Notes: generated by a model not told the origin, from the sequence alone. DNA of 64,000 nucleotides from Streptomyces griseus subsp. griseus (GCF_003610995.1 NZ_CP032543.1:5580001-5644000); one strand, 5' to 3'; counted from the first letter of the stretch, positions 16,685 through 25,983 are shown. Translations and numbers: made by a program.

Positions 16685-17398
16685 TCAAGAGGCCCTAGGC
16701 GCAGGGGATTTGGTACGCAGCTTGTGCAGGGTGTCGATCCGGTTGGTGGTGATCGAGTCGACGCCCCGCTCCATCAGCCGGCGCATCGTGCGCCTGGTGT
16801 CGGCCGTCCAGGCGGAGACCAGCAGTCCGTCCCGGTGCGCCCGGTCGGCCAGTTCGCGGCTGACCAGCCCGAAGCGGTAGTTCAGCCAGCGCGGCCTCAC
16901 CGCCTCCAGCAGCACCGGACGCGGCGGGGCGAGCGTCGTCCAGGTCAGCGCGATCTCGGCGGCCGGGTCCGCCGCCCGCACCCGCAGCATCGCGTCCGCG
17001 TTCGCGCAGTAGTACGCCCGCTCGCCCGCCCCGCACTCCAGGACCGTCCCGACGACCTTCTTCACCGAGGCGTCCGTGGAGCCGGGCAGGTCCACCATCA
17101 ACCGGTGCTCCCCGGCGGCGTCCAGTGCCTCGGCCAGGGTCGGCACCCCGCCGCCGGTCAGCTCCAGCACCTCCTGGTGGGTCAGCCGGTCGACGCGCCG
17201 GTCATGGCCCCACAGCCGCTCCAGCGTCGCGTCGTGGAGGAGGACGGGCACCCCGTCGCGGGTGACGCGTACGTCGATCTCGACCGCGTCCGCCCCCCGG
17301 TCGAGGGCGGAGCGGATCGAGGGCAGCGTGTTCTCGCGGGCCCGGTACGGGTCGCCGCGGTGTCCTACGGCGGTGAAGCGGGTGGTGGTGTCGGCCAT
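16685..17398 (-). CDS. Glycerophosphodiester phosphodiesterase family protein
   Basis: A 237-aa GDPD TIM-barrel enzyme that hydrolyses glycerophosphodiesters to glycerol 3-phosphate and an alcohol. The signature GHRGDPYRARENTLPSI gives the HR and EN residues, VEIDVRVTRDGVPVLLHD the metal-binding E-D and catalytic His, and SAWTADTRRTMRRLMERGVD the C-terminal strand. ATG 17398 begins MADTTTRFTAVGHRGD. It has no signal peptide, so it is cytosolic. It lies 22 bp after the adenosine deaminase gene on the same strand. Confidence 0.92.
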   Translation of the reverse strand: MADTTTRFTAVGHRGDPYRARENTLPSIRSALDRGADAVEIDVRVTRDGVPVLLHDATLERLWGHDRRVDRLTHQEVLELTGGGVPTLAEALDAAGEHRLMVDLPGSTDASVKKVVGTVLECGAGERAYYCANADAMLRVRAADPAAEIALTWTTLAPPRPVLLEAVRPRWLNYRFGLVSRELADRAHRDGLLVSAWTADTRRTMRRLMERGVDSITTNRIDTLHKLRTKSPAPRAS

Positions 17399-17420
17399 GG
17401 GGCCATTGTGACGACCGGGG

Positions 17421-18455
17421 TCAGCGGGCGGGACCCCGGAGCCAGTTCGCCGTGTACGTGTCGATCTCCTCGGCCAGCCGCCGCTTGCCGGCCGGGTCCA
17501 GGAACGAGGCCTCCACCGCGTTCTTCGCGAGGTCGGCGATGCCCTGCTCGTCGAGGCCCAGCAGCCGGGCGGCCACACCGTACTCGTTGTTCAGGTCGGT
17601 GCCGAACATCGGCGGGTCGTCGCTGTTGACGGTGACCAGGACACCGGCCTGGACCATCTCCCGGATCGGGTGGAGTTCGATGTCGGTGACCGCGCGGGTG
17701 GCGATGTTCGACGTCGGGCAGACCTCCAGGGCGATCCGGTGCTCGGCGAGGTGCTCCAGCAGCTTCGGGTCCTGGACGGAGCTGGTGCCGTGGCCGATGC
17801 GCTCGGCGCGCAGTACGGTGAGCGCGTCCCAGACGGTCTGCGGTCCGGTGGTCTCCCCGGCGTGCGGCACCGAGTGGAGGCCCTCGGCGATGGCCCGGTC
17901 GAAGTAGGGCTTGAACTGCGGGCGCGCCACCCCGATCTCCGGACCGCCGAGCCCGAAGGAGACGAGCCCCTCGGGCCGCCGCTCCACCGCCAGCCGGGCG
18001 GTCTCCTCGGCGGCCTGGAGCCCGGCCTCGCCGGGGATGTCGAAGCACCAGCGCAGGGTGACGCCCAGCTCGGACTCGGCGGACTTGCGGGCGTCCTCGA
18101 TGGCCTCCATGAAGGCCACCTCCGGGATCCCGCGCCGGGTGGAGCTGAACGGGGTCACGGTCAGCTCCGCGTACCGGATGTTCTGCCGGGCCATGTCCCG
18201 GGCCACCTCGAAGGTGAGCAGCCGGACGTCCTCGGGGGTGCGGATCAGGTCCACCACCGAGAGGTAGACCTCGATGAAGTGCGCGAAGTCGGTGAAGGTG
18301 AAGTAGTCGGCCAGCGCCTCGGGGTCGGTCGGCACCTTGGAGTCCGGGTGGCGGGCGGCCAGTTCGGCGACGATCCGGGGCGAGGCGGACCCCACGTGGT
18401 GGACGTGCAGCTCGGCCTTGGGCAGCCCGGCGATGAAGGGGTGCGGATCGGTCAT
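17421..18455 (-). CDS. add: Adenosine deaminase
   Basis: A 344-aa metal-dependent hydrolase converting adenosine to inosine. Zn ligands and catalytic residues are visible: KAELHVHHVGSAS at residue 13, SVPHAGETTGPQTVW (H and catalytic E), ERIGHGTS and VNSDDPPMFGTDL. The first motif is HVHH rather than the common HLHLDG, so a related substrate such as adenine or a modified purine cannot be excluded. GGGAGAGAG precedes ATG 18455. The gdpD-like gene follows on the same strand. Confidence 0.9.
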   Translation of the reverse strand: MTDPHPFIAGLPKAELHVHHVGSASPRIVAELAARHPDSKVPTDPEALADYFTFTDFAHFIEVYLSVVDLIRTPEDVRLLTFEVARDMARQNIRYAELTVTPFSSTRRGIPEVAFMEAIEDARKSAESELGVTLRWCFDIPGEAGLQAAEETARLAVERRPEGLVSFGLGGPEIGVARPQFKPYFDRAIAEGLHSVPHAGETTGPQTVWDALTVLRAERIGHGTSSVQDPKLLEHLAEHRIALEVCPTSNIATRAVTDIELHPIREMVQAGVLVTVNSDDPPMFGTDLNNEYGVAARLLGLDEQGIADLAKNAVEASFLDPAGKRRLAEEIDTYTANWLRGPAR

Positions 18456-18590
18456 GTGTCTCTCTCCCGGTTCGGCGTGTACGGCGGCGGGGCCCCAGGG
18501 GGTGTCCGGCCGGCCGCACCGATCATCGTAGGCGGGGTGAGGCGACGGGGGCCGGGCCGTAGCATGACGGGATCACGATGGGGGAGGCCC

Positions 18591-19280
18591 ATGTCAGACA
18601 ACACAGAGCAGCCCGGGGGTGGGGCCGCGCGCGATCCGTGGGCACCGCCGGAGAGCAGGGTGGAGCTGGGCAAGCAGGACGCCCCCACTCCGCCCCCGCC
18701 CACCGTCCACGACCAGCAGACCGTGACGTCGATGCCGAGTGCGGGCCCGGCCCCGGAATCCACCGGGCCGATACCGGCGGGCGGCGGCTTCGGCCCGCCG
18801 CCCTCGGCCGTACCGCCGCCGCCGGTCGGACCGGCCGGCCCCGGCCACCAGGCACCGCCCGGCACCGCGCACTACGGCTACCCGGCACCCCCGGCGCAGC
18901 CGTACGCCGGCTATCCCGGGTACGACCCCTACGGCGGCCAGCAGCCCTGGGGGCCGCAGCCCTCCAACGGCCTCGGCACGGCCGCGCTGGTGCTCGGCAT
19001 CATCTCGATCGTCGGCTTCTGCCTGTACGGGGTGAACATCATCCTCGGCATCCTCGCGCTGATCTTCGGCATCATCGGCCTCGGCCGGGCCAAGCGCGGC
19101 GAGGCCACCAACCGGGGCATGGCGATCGCCGGGATCATCACGGGATCGGTCGGCATCGTGATCGGCTCCGTGCTCCTCGGCTTCATCATCTGGGCCATCG
19201 CCAACGGTGACTCCAGCTTCGACGACACCTACGACGACGACCCCTTCGCCACGTCGCTGGTCATCGAGGGCCGCGGCTAG
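18591..19280 (+). CDS. DUF4190 membrane protein with Pro-rich N-terminus
   Basis: A 229-aa protein. Residues 1-122 are low-complexity Pro/Gly/Tyr-rich (PPPPTVHDQQ, YPAPPAQPYAGYPGYDPYGG) and probably disordered in the cytosol. Residues 125-205 hold two hydrophobic segments typical of DUF4190 (LVLGIISIVGFCLYGVNIIL, IAGIITGSVGIVIGSVLLGF), and the tail is acidic (DDTYDDDPF). A GGGGGAGG Shine-Dalgarno sequence sits 4 nt before ATG 18591. Such proteins are common in Streptomyces and uncharacterised. It is divergent from add. Confidence 0.85.
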   Translation: MSDNTEQPGGGAARDPWAPPESRVELGKQDAPTPPPPTVHDQQTVTSMPSAGPAPESTGPIPAGGGFGPPPSAVPPPPVGPAGPGHQAPPGTAHYGYPAPPAQPYAGYPGYDPYGGQQPWGPQPSNGLGTAALVLGIISIVGFCLYGVNIILGILALIFGIIGLGRAKRGEATNRGMAIAGIITGSVGIVIGSVLLGFIIWAIANGDSSFDDTYDDDPFATSLVIEGRG

Positions 19281-19365
19281 CCACGGGGACGTACCGCATC
19301 CGCGCCGCCCGCCCCGGCAGGGACGACTCCCCGCCGGACCGGGCGGCGCTGCCGTACCAGGGGGG

Positions 19366-19430
19366 CTAAGCCGCCCGCAGCCGGTCCCGGAAGGCCCGCG
19401 TCGGTCTAGGCCGCCCGCAGCCGCTCCCGG
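19366..19430 (-). repeat. Direct duplication of the NADAR gene 3' end
   Basis: The last 25 bp of the NADAR gene (19406-19430) recur 40 bp downstream at 19366-19390 with 23 of 25 matches, including a stop codon. The outer copy would read FRDRLRAA-stop, against RERLRAA-stop in the gene. Confidence 0.7.
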
Positions 19431-19954
19431 GCCTCCATCAGTGCGAACCCCAGCAGATTGAGCCCCCGCCACTCCTGCGGCCGCTCCACCCGCTCGTCGT
19501 CCGCGGCCAGCCCGATCCCCCAGATCCGGTCCAGCGGCGACGCCTCCACCAGCACCCGGTCGCCGGTGCCCAGCAGATAGCCGGCCAGCCCGGGGTCCTG
19601 CCCGAACTTGTGCGTGGAGCCCTCCACGACCAGGGCGAACCGCTCCCGTATCCACACGTCCTCGTCGAAGCCGCGCACCAGCCGCCCCGTCTTCTTCGCC
19701 GCCGCCGGGCCGCTCGCCGCAACGGCCGCCCGCTCCGCCTCCGTATCGCCGAAGAGGCGGGCCTTGCCGGCCATCATCCAGTGCTCGGCGCTTGCGTACG
19801 TCACCCCGTCCACCGTGAACGGCGACGGCCACCACTGGCTCAGACAGCTCGGCCCGAGCCGGCCGTCCGGGCGCGAGCTGTGACCCCAGAACGGCAGATA
19901 CTTCACCCGCTTGCCCTGCGCCACGTCGGCCAGAAGCTCATCGATCGGTCCCAT
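19406..19954 (-). CDS. NADAR-domain protein (YbiA-like)
   Basis: A 182-aa protein of the NADAR family, whose characterised members are N-glycosidases acting on ADP-ribosylated guanine or on riboflavin-pathway intermediates. Hallmarks: KYLPFWGHSSRPDGRLGPSC, LSQWWPSPFTVDGVTYASAEHW (W-P and E-H-x-M), ALVVEGSTHKFGQDP, and DRIWGIGLAADDERV near the C-terminus. ATG 19954 (MGPIDELLADVAQ) fits; upstream codons overlap the divergent promoter region. Its 3' end is partly duplicated just downstream. It is divergent from the second aldehyde dehydrogenase with no obvious link. Confidence 0.88.
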   Translation of the reverse strand: MGPIDELLADVAQGKRVKYLPFWGHSSRPDGRLGPSCLSQWWPSPFTVDGVTYASAEHWMMAGKARLFGDTEAERAAVAASGPAAAKKTGRLVRGFDEDVWIRERFALVVEGSTHKFGQDPGLAGYLLGTGDRVLVEASPLDRIWGIGLAADDERVERPQEWRGLNLLGFALMEARERLRAA

Positions 19955-20027
19955 GGCATGTGAGTGTGGCATCCGCCACTGACACTCCGTACGGGGATTT
20001 CCGCACCGACACGACACATGGTCGACA

Positions 20028-20094
20028 GATTCCGTCGCGTAACCAAAAGGCAACAACGGAATCACTTGTTGGGCCTGGACCCCTCTGTCAGGAT
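20028..20094 (+). promoter_or_regulatory. Putative regulated promoter of the second aldehyde dehydrogenase
   Basis: Arms GATTCCGT (20028-20035) and ACGGAATC (20056-20063) form a perfect 8-bp inverted repeat 20 bp apart. Directly after lie a -35-like TTGTTG (20066-20071), a 17-bp spacer and a -10-like CAGGAT (20089-20094). The arms are placed as for an activator or regulator bound just upstream of -35. All read by eye. Confidence 0.4.
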
Positions 20095-20161
20095 CGGCAC
20101 TCAATTCACGAAGAGGCTACGCCGACCCCGCCCAGCGGGTACAGCGGCGGAGGAGAGCGTC

Positions 20162-21676
20162 ATGAGCAACGGCTTCCAGGTTCAGGACCGCTTCGCGGAA
20201 GGTGCGCAGTACATCGGCGGCAAGCTGCTCCCGGGCACGTCCGGCCGCCACCACGACGTGGTGAACCCGGCGACCGGCGAGAGCGTCCTGCGGTACGAGC
20301 TGGCGGGCACCGGGGACGTGGACGCGGCCGTCGCCGCCGCCAAGGCCGCCTTCCCCGGCTGGTCGGGCACCACCCCCGGCGAGCGCTCCGAGGCCCTGCA
20401 CCGGTTCGCCGCCGTCCTCGCCGAGCAGGCCGACGACTTCGCGTACGCCGAGTCCCTCCAGTGCGGGAAGCCGGTCAAGCTCTCCACCGAGTTCGACGTG
20501 CCCGGGACCGTCGACAACGCCGCCTTCTTCGCGGGGGCCGCCCGCCATCTGGAGGGCAAGGCCGCCGCCGAGTACGACGGCGACCACACCTCGTACGTAC
20601 GCCGCGAGGCGATCGGGGTCGTCGGCTCCATCGCCCCCTGGAACTACCCCCTCCAGATGGCCGCCTGGAAGATCCTCCCGGCGGTCGCCGCGGGCAACAC
20701 CATCGTCCTCAAGCCCGCCGAGCTCACCCCGCTGACCTCGCTGATGTTCGCCCAGGCCGCCACCGAGGCGGGCATCCCCGACGGCGTCATCAACATCGTC
20801 ACCGGCGCCGGCCAGGAGGCGGGCGAGCACCTGGTGGGCCACCCGGATGTCGTGATGACCTCCTTCACCGGCTCCACCGCCGTCGGCAAGCGGGTCGCGG
20901 AGATCGCCACCGCCACCGTCAAGCGGCTCCACCTGGAGCTCGGCGGCAAGGCCCCCTTCGTGGTCTTCGACGACGCCGACCTGGAGGCCGCCGTCCACGG
21001 CGCGGTCGCCGGATCGCTCATCAACACCGGCCAGGACTGCACCGCCGCCACCCGCGCCTACGTCCAGCGCCCCCTCTACGACGCCTTCGTCCGCGACGTC
21101 GCCGCCCTCATGGAGACCGTCCGCCTCGGCGACCCCTTCGACGCCGCCACCGACCTCGGCCCCCTCATCAGCCACGCCCAGCGCGACCGTGTCGCCGCCT
21201 TCGTGGAGCGGGCCCGCGGCTACGCCCAGGTCGTCACCGGCGGCGAGGCCCCCGGCGGCGAACTCGCCGACGGCGCGTACTACCGGCCCACCCTCGTCGC
21301 GGGCGCCGCCCAGGACAGCGAGATCGTCCAGTCGGAGATCTTCGGCCCGGTCCTGGTGGTGCTGCCCTTCGACACCGACGACGAGGGCATCGCCCTCGCC
21401 AACGACACCCCGTACGGACTGGCCGCCTCCGCCTGGACCCGCGACCTGTACCGCGCGAACCGCGCCACCCGCGAGATCCAGGCGGGCTGTGTGTGGGTGA
21501 ACGACCACATCCCGATCCTCTCCGAGATGCCGCACGGCGGATACAAGGCCAGCGGCTTCGGCAAGGACATGTCGGCGTACTCCTTCGAGGAGTACACGCA
21601 GGTCAAGCACGTCATGTACGACAACACCGCGGTCGCCCGCAAGGACTGGCACCGCACGATCTTCGGGGACCGATAG
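20162..21676 (+). CDS. Aldehyde dehydrogenase, aminobutyraldehyde type
   Basis: A 504-aa dehydrogenase with catalytic Glu in HLELGGKAPFVVFDD and Cys in INTGQDCTAATRAYVQ. It is clearly a paralogue of the enzyme at 12448 (both end in a MPHGG(F/Y)K..G(Y/F)GKD...Y.FE(D/E)YT motif) and should likewise oxidise 4-aminobutyraldehyde or a related amino aldehyde. ATG 20162 follows GGAGGAGAG. It heads a same-strand run with the polyamine importer and an FAD oxidoreductase that could generate its aldehyde substrate. The two paralogues may differ in substrate or inducer. Confidence 0.9.
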   Translation: MSNGFQVQDRFAEGAQYIGGKLLPGTSGRHHDVVNPATGESVLRYELAGTGDVDAAVAAAKAAFPGWSGTTPGERSEALHRFAAVLAEQADDFAYAESLQCGKPVKLSTEFDVPGTVDNAAFFAGAARHLEGKAAAEYDGDHTSYVRREAIGVVGSIAPWNYPLQMAAWKILPAVAAGNTIVLKPAELTPLTSLMFAQAATEAGIPDGVINIVTGAGQEAGEHLVGHPDVVMTSFTGSTAVGKRVAEIATATVKRLHLELGGKAPFVVFDDADLEAAVHGAVAGSLINTGQDCTAATRAYVQRPLYDAFVRDVAALMETVRLGDPFDAATDLGPLISHAQRDRVAAFVERARGYAQVVTGGEAPGGELADGAYYRPTLVAGAAQDSEIVQSEIFGPVLVVLPFDTDDEGIALANDTPYGLAASAWTRDLYRANRATREIQAGCVWVNDHIPILSEMPHGGYKASGFGKDMSAYSFEEYTQVKHVMYDNTAVARKDWHRTIFGDR

Positions 21677-21743
21677 CAGCTGCCGCGCGACCGGGGGCCG
21701 ACAGGCCCCCCAGCGGCCTCCCACCCGAAAGGGCATACAGCGT

Positions 21744-22991
21744 ATGGAGAGTTACGAGCCCGAGCGCCTCTCGCCGGTCCAGCTGGCGGCCATGAGGCGT
21801 TCCCTGACCAGCGGCAGGGGCGCCCTCACCCGCCGCTCCCTGCTGCGCGCCTCCGGCATGGGCGCCCTTGCCCTGGGCGGGATAGCCACCCTCGGCGCCT
21901 GCGGCATCCCGCCCGCCGGACGCGCCGAGGGAGCCGCCGCCGCCGACGACCACTCGGCGAAGGAGAAGGTGGTGAACTTCTCCAACTGGACCGAGTACAT
22001 GGACGTCAGCGACGACGAGAAGAGCCGCCCCACCCTCGCGGCCTTCACGAAGCGCACCGGCATCAAGGTCAAGTACACCGAGGACATCAACGACAACGTC
22101 GAGTTCTTCGGGAAGATCAAACCGCAGCTCGCCGCCGGCCAGAACACCGGACGCGACCTCATCTGCGTCACCGACTGGCTGGCCGCCCGCATCATCCGGC
22201 TCGGCTGGGCGCAGAAGCTGGACCCCTCGAACCTCCCGCACGCCTTCGCCAACGTCTCCGCCCAGTTCCGCACCCCCGACTGGGACCCGGGCCGCGCCTA
22301 CTCCTACCCCTGGACCGGCATCCCCACGGTGATCGCCTACAACGTGAAGGCGACCGGCGGCCGGAAGGTCGACTCGGTCACCCAGCTCCTGGACGACCCC
22401 AAGCTCAAGGGCCGCGTCTCCTTCCTCTCCGAGATGCGCGACACCATCGGCATGACCCTCCTCGACCAGGGCAAGGACCCGGGGAAGTTCACCGACGCCG
22501 ACTTCGACGGGGCGATCGGCCGGCTCCAGAAGGCCGTCGACAAGAAGCAGATCCGCCGCTTCACCGGCAACGACTACACCGCCGACCTCAGCAAGGGCGA
22601 CATCGCCGCCTGCGTCGGCTGGGCCGGGGACATCGTCCAGCTCCAGACCGACAACCCGGACATCAAGTACGCGATCCCGGCCGCCGGCTACATCATCTCC
22701 AGCGACAACCTCCTGGTCCCCGCGCAGGCCCGGCACAAGACCAACGCCGAGAAGCTCATCGACCACTACTACGAGCCGCCGGTCGCCGCCCAGCTCGCCG
22801 CGTACATCAACTACGTCTGCCCGGTCGACGGCGTACGCGACGAACTCGCCAGGATCGACGAGTCGATGGCCTCCAACACCCTGATCCTCCCCGACCGGGA
22901 GATGGCGGCGAAGTCCCGTTCCTTCCGCTCCCTGAGTACGGAGGAAGAGACGGCGTACGAGGAGAAGTTCGCCAAACTCATCGGCGCCTGA
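21744..22991 (+). CDS. Polyamine ABC transporter substrate-binding lipoprotein
   Basis: A 415-aa spermidine/putrescine-binding protein. Residues 31-53 form a twin-arginine lipoprotein signal (TRRSLLRASG, then LGACG), preceded by an unusual 30-residue cytosolic-looking extension. The binding domain shows VNFSNWTEYMDVSDDEKSRP, IDHYYEPPVAAQLAAYINYV and RRFTGNDYTADLSKGDI. ATG 21744 begins MESYEPERLSPVQ; a later start (MRRSLTSGRGALTRR, 21792) is possible. It is followed by ATPase and two permease genes, so it is the dedicated receptor of this importer. Confidence 0.92.
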   Translation: MESYEPERLSPVQLAAMRRSLTSGRGALTRRSLLRASGMGALALGGIATLGACGIPPAGRAEGAAAADDHSAKEKVVNFSNWTEYMDVSDDEKSRPTLAAFTKRTGIKVKYTEDINDNVEFFGKIKPQLAAGQNTGRDLICVTDWLAARIIRLGWAQKLDPSNLPHAFANVSAQFRTPDWDPGRAYSYPWTGIPTVIAYNVKATGGRKVDSVTQLLDDPKLKGRVSFLSEMRDTIGMTLLDQGKDPGKFTDADFDGAIGRLQKAVDKKQIRRFTGNDYTADLSKGDIAACVGWAGDIVQLQTDNPDIKYAIPAAGYIISSDNLLVPAQARHKTNAEKLIDHYYEPPVAAQLAAYINYVCPVDGVRDELARIDESMASNTLILPDREMAAKSRSFRSLSTEEETAYEEKFAKLIGA

Positions 22992-23064
22992 CCCGGTGAC
23001 CGCCGGTACCCCACCGGCCCCGCCTCCCTCCGAACTCCCCCCGAACACACTGGGACCGCGACCC

Positions 23065-24219
23065 ATGACACAGCAGCAGCAGACCGCGGGCGGCGATGTC
23101 CGCCTCGTCGGGATCAGCAAGACCTACGGCTCCTTCACCGCCGTACAGCCCCTGGACCTGACCGTCCCGCAGGGCTCCTTCTTCGCCCTGCTCGGCGCCT
23201 CCGGCTGCGGCAAGACCACCACCCTGCGGATGATCGCCGGGCTGGAGGAGGCCACCACCGGCACGGTGTTCCTCGGCGGCAAGGACATCACCGACCTGCC
23301 CCCGTACAAGCGGCCGGTCAACACCGTCTTCCAGAGCTACGCGCTCTTCCCGCACCTGGACATCACCGAGAACGTCGCCTTCGGCCTGCGCCGGCGCGGC
23401 GTCAAGTCGGTGAAGAAGCAGGTCGACGACATGCTGGAGTTGGTCCAGCTCGGCGACTTCGCCCGCCGCAAACCGCACCAGCTCTCCGGTGGCCAGCAGC
23501 AGCGCGTCGCCGTCGCCCGCGCGCTCATCAACCACCCGCAGGTCCTGCTGCTGGACGAGCCGCTCGGCGCCCTCGACCTCAAGCTCCGCCGCCAGATGCA
23601 GCTGGAGCTCAAGCGGATCCAGACCGAGGTCGGCATCACCTTCGTGCACGTCACCCACGACCAGGAGGAGGCCATGACCATGGCCGACACCGTCGCGGTG
23701 ATGAACGGCGGCCGGGTCGAACAGCTCGGCGCCCCCGCCGACCTCTACGAGAACCCGCGCACCACCTTCGTCGCCAACTTCCTCGGCACCTCCAACCTCA
23801 TCGCGGGCGAGATCGTGTCGGCCGGCGAGGACCTGGTGGTGGCCGCGGGCGGCGGAAAGCTGGCGCTGCCCCGGGAGCGATGTTCGGCTCCCACCACCAG
23901 CGGCGGCCGGCTCCTCCTCGGCATCCGGCCCGAGAAGATCTCCCTCGCCCACGCGGACGACGCGGATGACATCGCCGCGGGCCGCAACCGGGTCACCGGC
24001 CGCATCACCGACTCCAGCTTCATCGGCGTCTCCACGCAGTACGTGGTCGAGAGCCCGGCCGGGACCGCGCTCCAGGTGTACGAGCAGAACGTCGAGAGGG
24101 ATACGCGGCTCGTCCCCGGTGCCGAGGTCGTCCTGCACTGGAACCCGGCCCACACCTTCGGCCTCGACGCCGACCAGGACATCGACGCGGGCGCCACCAG
24201 CGTGGAGGACGCGGAGTGA
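23065..24219 (+). CDS. potA: Polyamine ABC transporter ATP-binding protein
   Basis: A 384-aa PotA-type ATPase. Walker A is GASGCGKTT, Q-loop FQSYALFPHLDITENV, signature LSGGQQQRVAVARAL, Walker B VLLLDEP and switch His in HVTHDQEEA; a TOBE domain follows (LLLGIRPEKISLAH to the end). ATG 23065 gives the family N-terminus (MTQQQQTAGGDVRLVGI). GTG 22996 would add 23 Pro-rich residues, and neither site has a clear ribosome-binding site. Its stop overlaps the next gene start (GTGA). Confidence 0.92.
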   Translation: MTQQQQTAGGDVRLVGISKTYGSFTAVQPLDLTVPQGSFFALLGASGCGKTTTLRMIAGLEEATTGTVFLGGKDITDLPPYKRPVNTVFQSYALFPHLDITENVAFGLRRRGVKSVKKQVDDMLELVQLGDFARRKPHQLSGGQQQRVAVARALINHPQVLLLDEPLGALDLKLRRQMQLELKRIQTEVGITFVHVTHDQEEAMTMADTVAVMNGGRVEQLGAPADLYENPRTTFVANFLGTSNLIAGEIVSAGEDLVVAAGGGKLALPRERCSAPTTSGGRLLLGIRPEKISLAHADDADDIAAGRNRVTGRITDSSFIGVSTQYVVESPAGTALQVYEQNVERDTRLVPGAEVVLHWNPAHTFGLDADQDIDAGATSVEDAE

Positions 24220-25157
24220 GCGCCACCAAGGCGCCGCCCGCGCCCTCCCCGAACCCCGAGGAGCCCCGGCAGCCCACGCTCCGCAAGCCCTCCACCCGTA
24301 AACGGCTCGTCCCGTACTGGCTGCTGCTCCCCGGCATCCTGTGGCTGCTGGTCTTCTTCGCGCTGCCGCTGGTCTACCAGGCCTCCACCTCCGTACAGAC
24401 CGGCTCGCTGGAGCAGGGCTTCGAGGTCACCTGGCACTTCCAGACGTACGTGGACGCGCTGCGGGACTACTACCCGCAGTTCATCCGGTCCCTGCTGTAC
24501 GCGGGCACCGCCACGATCCTCTGCCTGCTGCTGGGCTACCCGCTCGCCTACCTCATCGCCTTCAAGGCGGGCCGCTGGCGCAACCTGGTGCTGGTGCTGG
24601 TCATCGCCCCGTTCTTCACCAGCTTCCTCATCCGTACGCTGGCGTGGAAGACGATCCTCGCCGACGGCGGCGCGGTCGTGGACGTGCTCAACACCCTGCA
24701 CGTCCTGGACGTCACCAGCTGGCTCGGCTGGACCGAGTCCAACCGGGTCCTCGCCACGCCGATGGCCGTCGTCTGCGGTCTGACGTACAACTTCCTGCCG
24801 TTCATGATCCTGCCGCTCTACACCTCGCTGGAGCGGATCGACGGCCGGCTGCACGAGGCGGCGGGCGACCTCTACGCCACGCCCGCCACCACCTTCCGCA
24901 AGGTGACGTTCCCGCTCTCCATGCCCGGCGTCGTCTCCGGCACCCTGCTGACCTTCATCCCGGCCAGCGGTGACTACGTCAACGCCGAGCTGCTGGGCTC
25001 CACCGACACCAAGATGGTCGGCAGCGTCATCCAGAGCCAGTTCCTGCGGGTCCTGGACTATCCGACGGCCGCCGCGCTCTCGTTCATCCTCATGGCGATC
25101 GTCCTGCTGATGGTCACCTTCTACATCCGCCGCTCCGGGACGGAGGACCTGGTCTGA
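24216..25157 (+). CDS. potB: Polyamine ABC transporter permease, PotB type
   Basis: A 313-aa permease with about six membrane helices after a 33-residue Pro-rich cytosolic lead (LVPYWLLLPGILWLLVFFAL is the first helix). The EAA loop is LHEAAGDLYATPATTFRKVT. GTG 24216 overlaps the potA stop by 4 bp, so translation is coupled. It pairs with the next gene as the heteromeric channel. Substrate follows from the binding protein upstream. Confidence 0.9.
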   Translation: MSATKAPPAPSPNPEEPRQPTLRKPSTRKRLVPYWLLLPGILWLLVFFALPLVYQASTSVQTGSLEQGFEVTWHFQTYVDALRDYYPQFIRSLLYAGTATILCLLLGYPLAYLIAFKAGRWRNLVLVLVIAPFFTSFLIRTLAWKTILADGGAVVDVLNTLHVLDVTSWLGWTESNRVLATPMAVVCGLTYNFLPFMILPLYTSLERIDGRLHEAAGDLYATPATTFRKVTFPLSMPGVVSGTLLTFIPASGDYVNAELLGSTDTKMVGSVIQSQFLRVLDYPTAAALSFILMAIVLLMVTFYIRRSGTEDLV

Positions 25158-25960
25158 TGCCCGTACTGCGCTGGATACGCCGGAACCTGATCGTCATCGC
25201 GGGTCTGCTCACCCTCGCGTACATGATCCTGCCGAACATCGTCGTGATGGTGTTCTCGTTCAACAAGCCCAACGGGCGCTTCAACTACGAGTGGCAGCGG
25301 TTCTCGCTGGACGCCTGGAGGGACCCCTGCGGCGTCGCCGACATGTGCGGCTCGCTCTCGCTCTCGCTCCAGATCGCCTTCTGGGCGACGCTGGGGGCCA
25401 CCGTGCTCGGCACGATGGTCGCCTTCGCGCTGGTCCGCTACCGCTTCCGGGCGCGCGGCGCGATCAGCTCGCTGATCTTCCTGCCGATGGCGATGCCCGA
25501 GGTCGTCATGGCCGCGTCCCTGCTCACGCTCTTCCTGAACATGGGCGCCCAGCTCGGCTTCTGGACCGTGCTGATCGCGCACATCATGTTCTGCCTGAGC
25601 TTCGTGGTGACGGCCGTCAAGGCGCGCGTGATGTCGATGGACCCCAGACTGGAGGAGGCCGCCCGCGACCTTTACGCGGGACCCGTGCAGACCTTTGTCC
25701 GGGTGACCCTTCCCATCGCCGCACCGGGAATCGCGGCGGGAGCGCTGCTCGCCTTCGCGCTCTCGTTCGACGATTTCATCATCACGAATTTCAACGCGGG
25801 CTCCACCGTCACCTTCCCCATGTTCGTCTGGGGATCGGCCCAGCGCGGCACGCCCGTCCAGATCAACGTCATCGGCACCGCCATGTTCATCATTGCGGTG
25901 ACGATGGTCCTCGTCGGCCAGCTCATCGCGAGCCGGCGAAAGAGCAACGCTCGAACCTGA
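25157..25960 (+). CDS. potC: Polyamine ABC transporter permease, PotC type
   Basis: A 267-aa permease with six predicted helices; the EAA loop is LEEAARDLYAGPVQTFVRVT, followed by the PotC-like LAFALSFDDFIITNF. Its ATG uses the last base of the potB stop codon (TGATG). The C-terminus is short and basic. It completes the SBP-ATPase-permease-permease importer, and an FAD oxidoreductase gene follows 23 bp later. Confidence 0.9.
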   Translation: MPVLRWIRRNLIVIAGLLTLAYMILPNIVVMVFSFNKPNGRFNYEWQRFSLDAWRDPCGVADMCGSLSLSLQIAFWATLGATVLGTMVAFALVRYRFRARGAISSLIFLPMAMPEVVMAASLLTLFLNMGAQLGFWTVLIAHIMFCLSFVVTAVKARVMSMDPRLEEAARDLYAGPVQTFVRVTLPIAAPGIAAGALLAFALSFDDFIITNFNAGSTVTFPMFVWGSAQRGTPVQINVIGTAMFIIAVTMVLVGQLIASRRKSNART

Positions 25961-25983
25961 AAGTCCTGAAGGAGTTGGAAACC

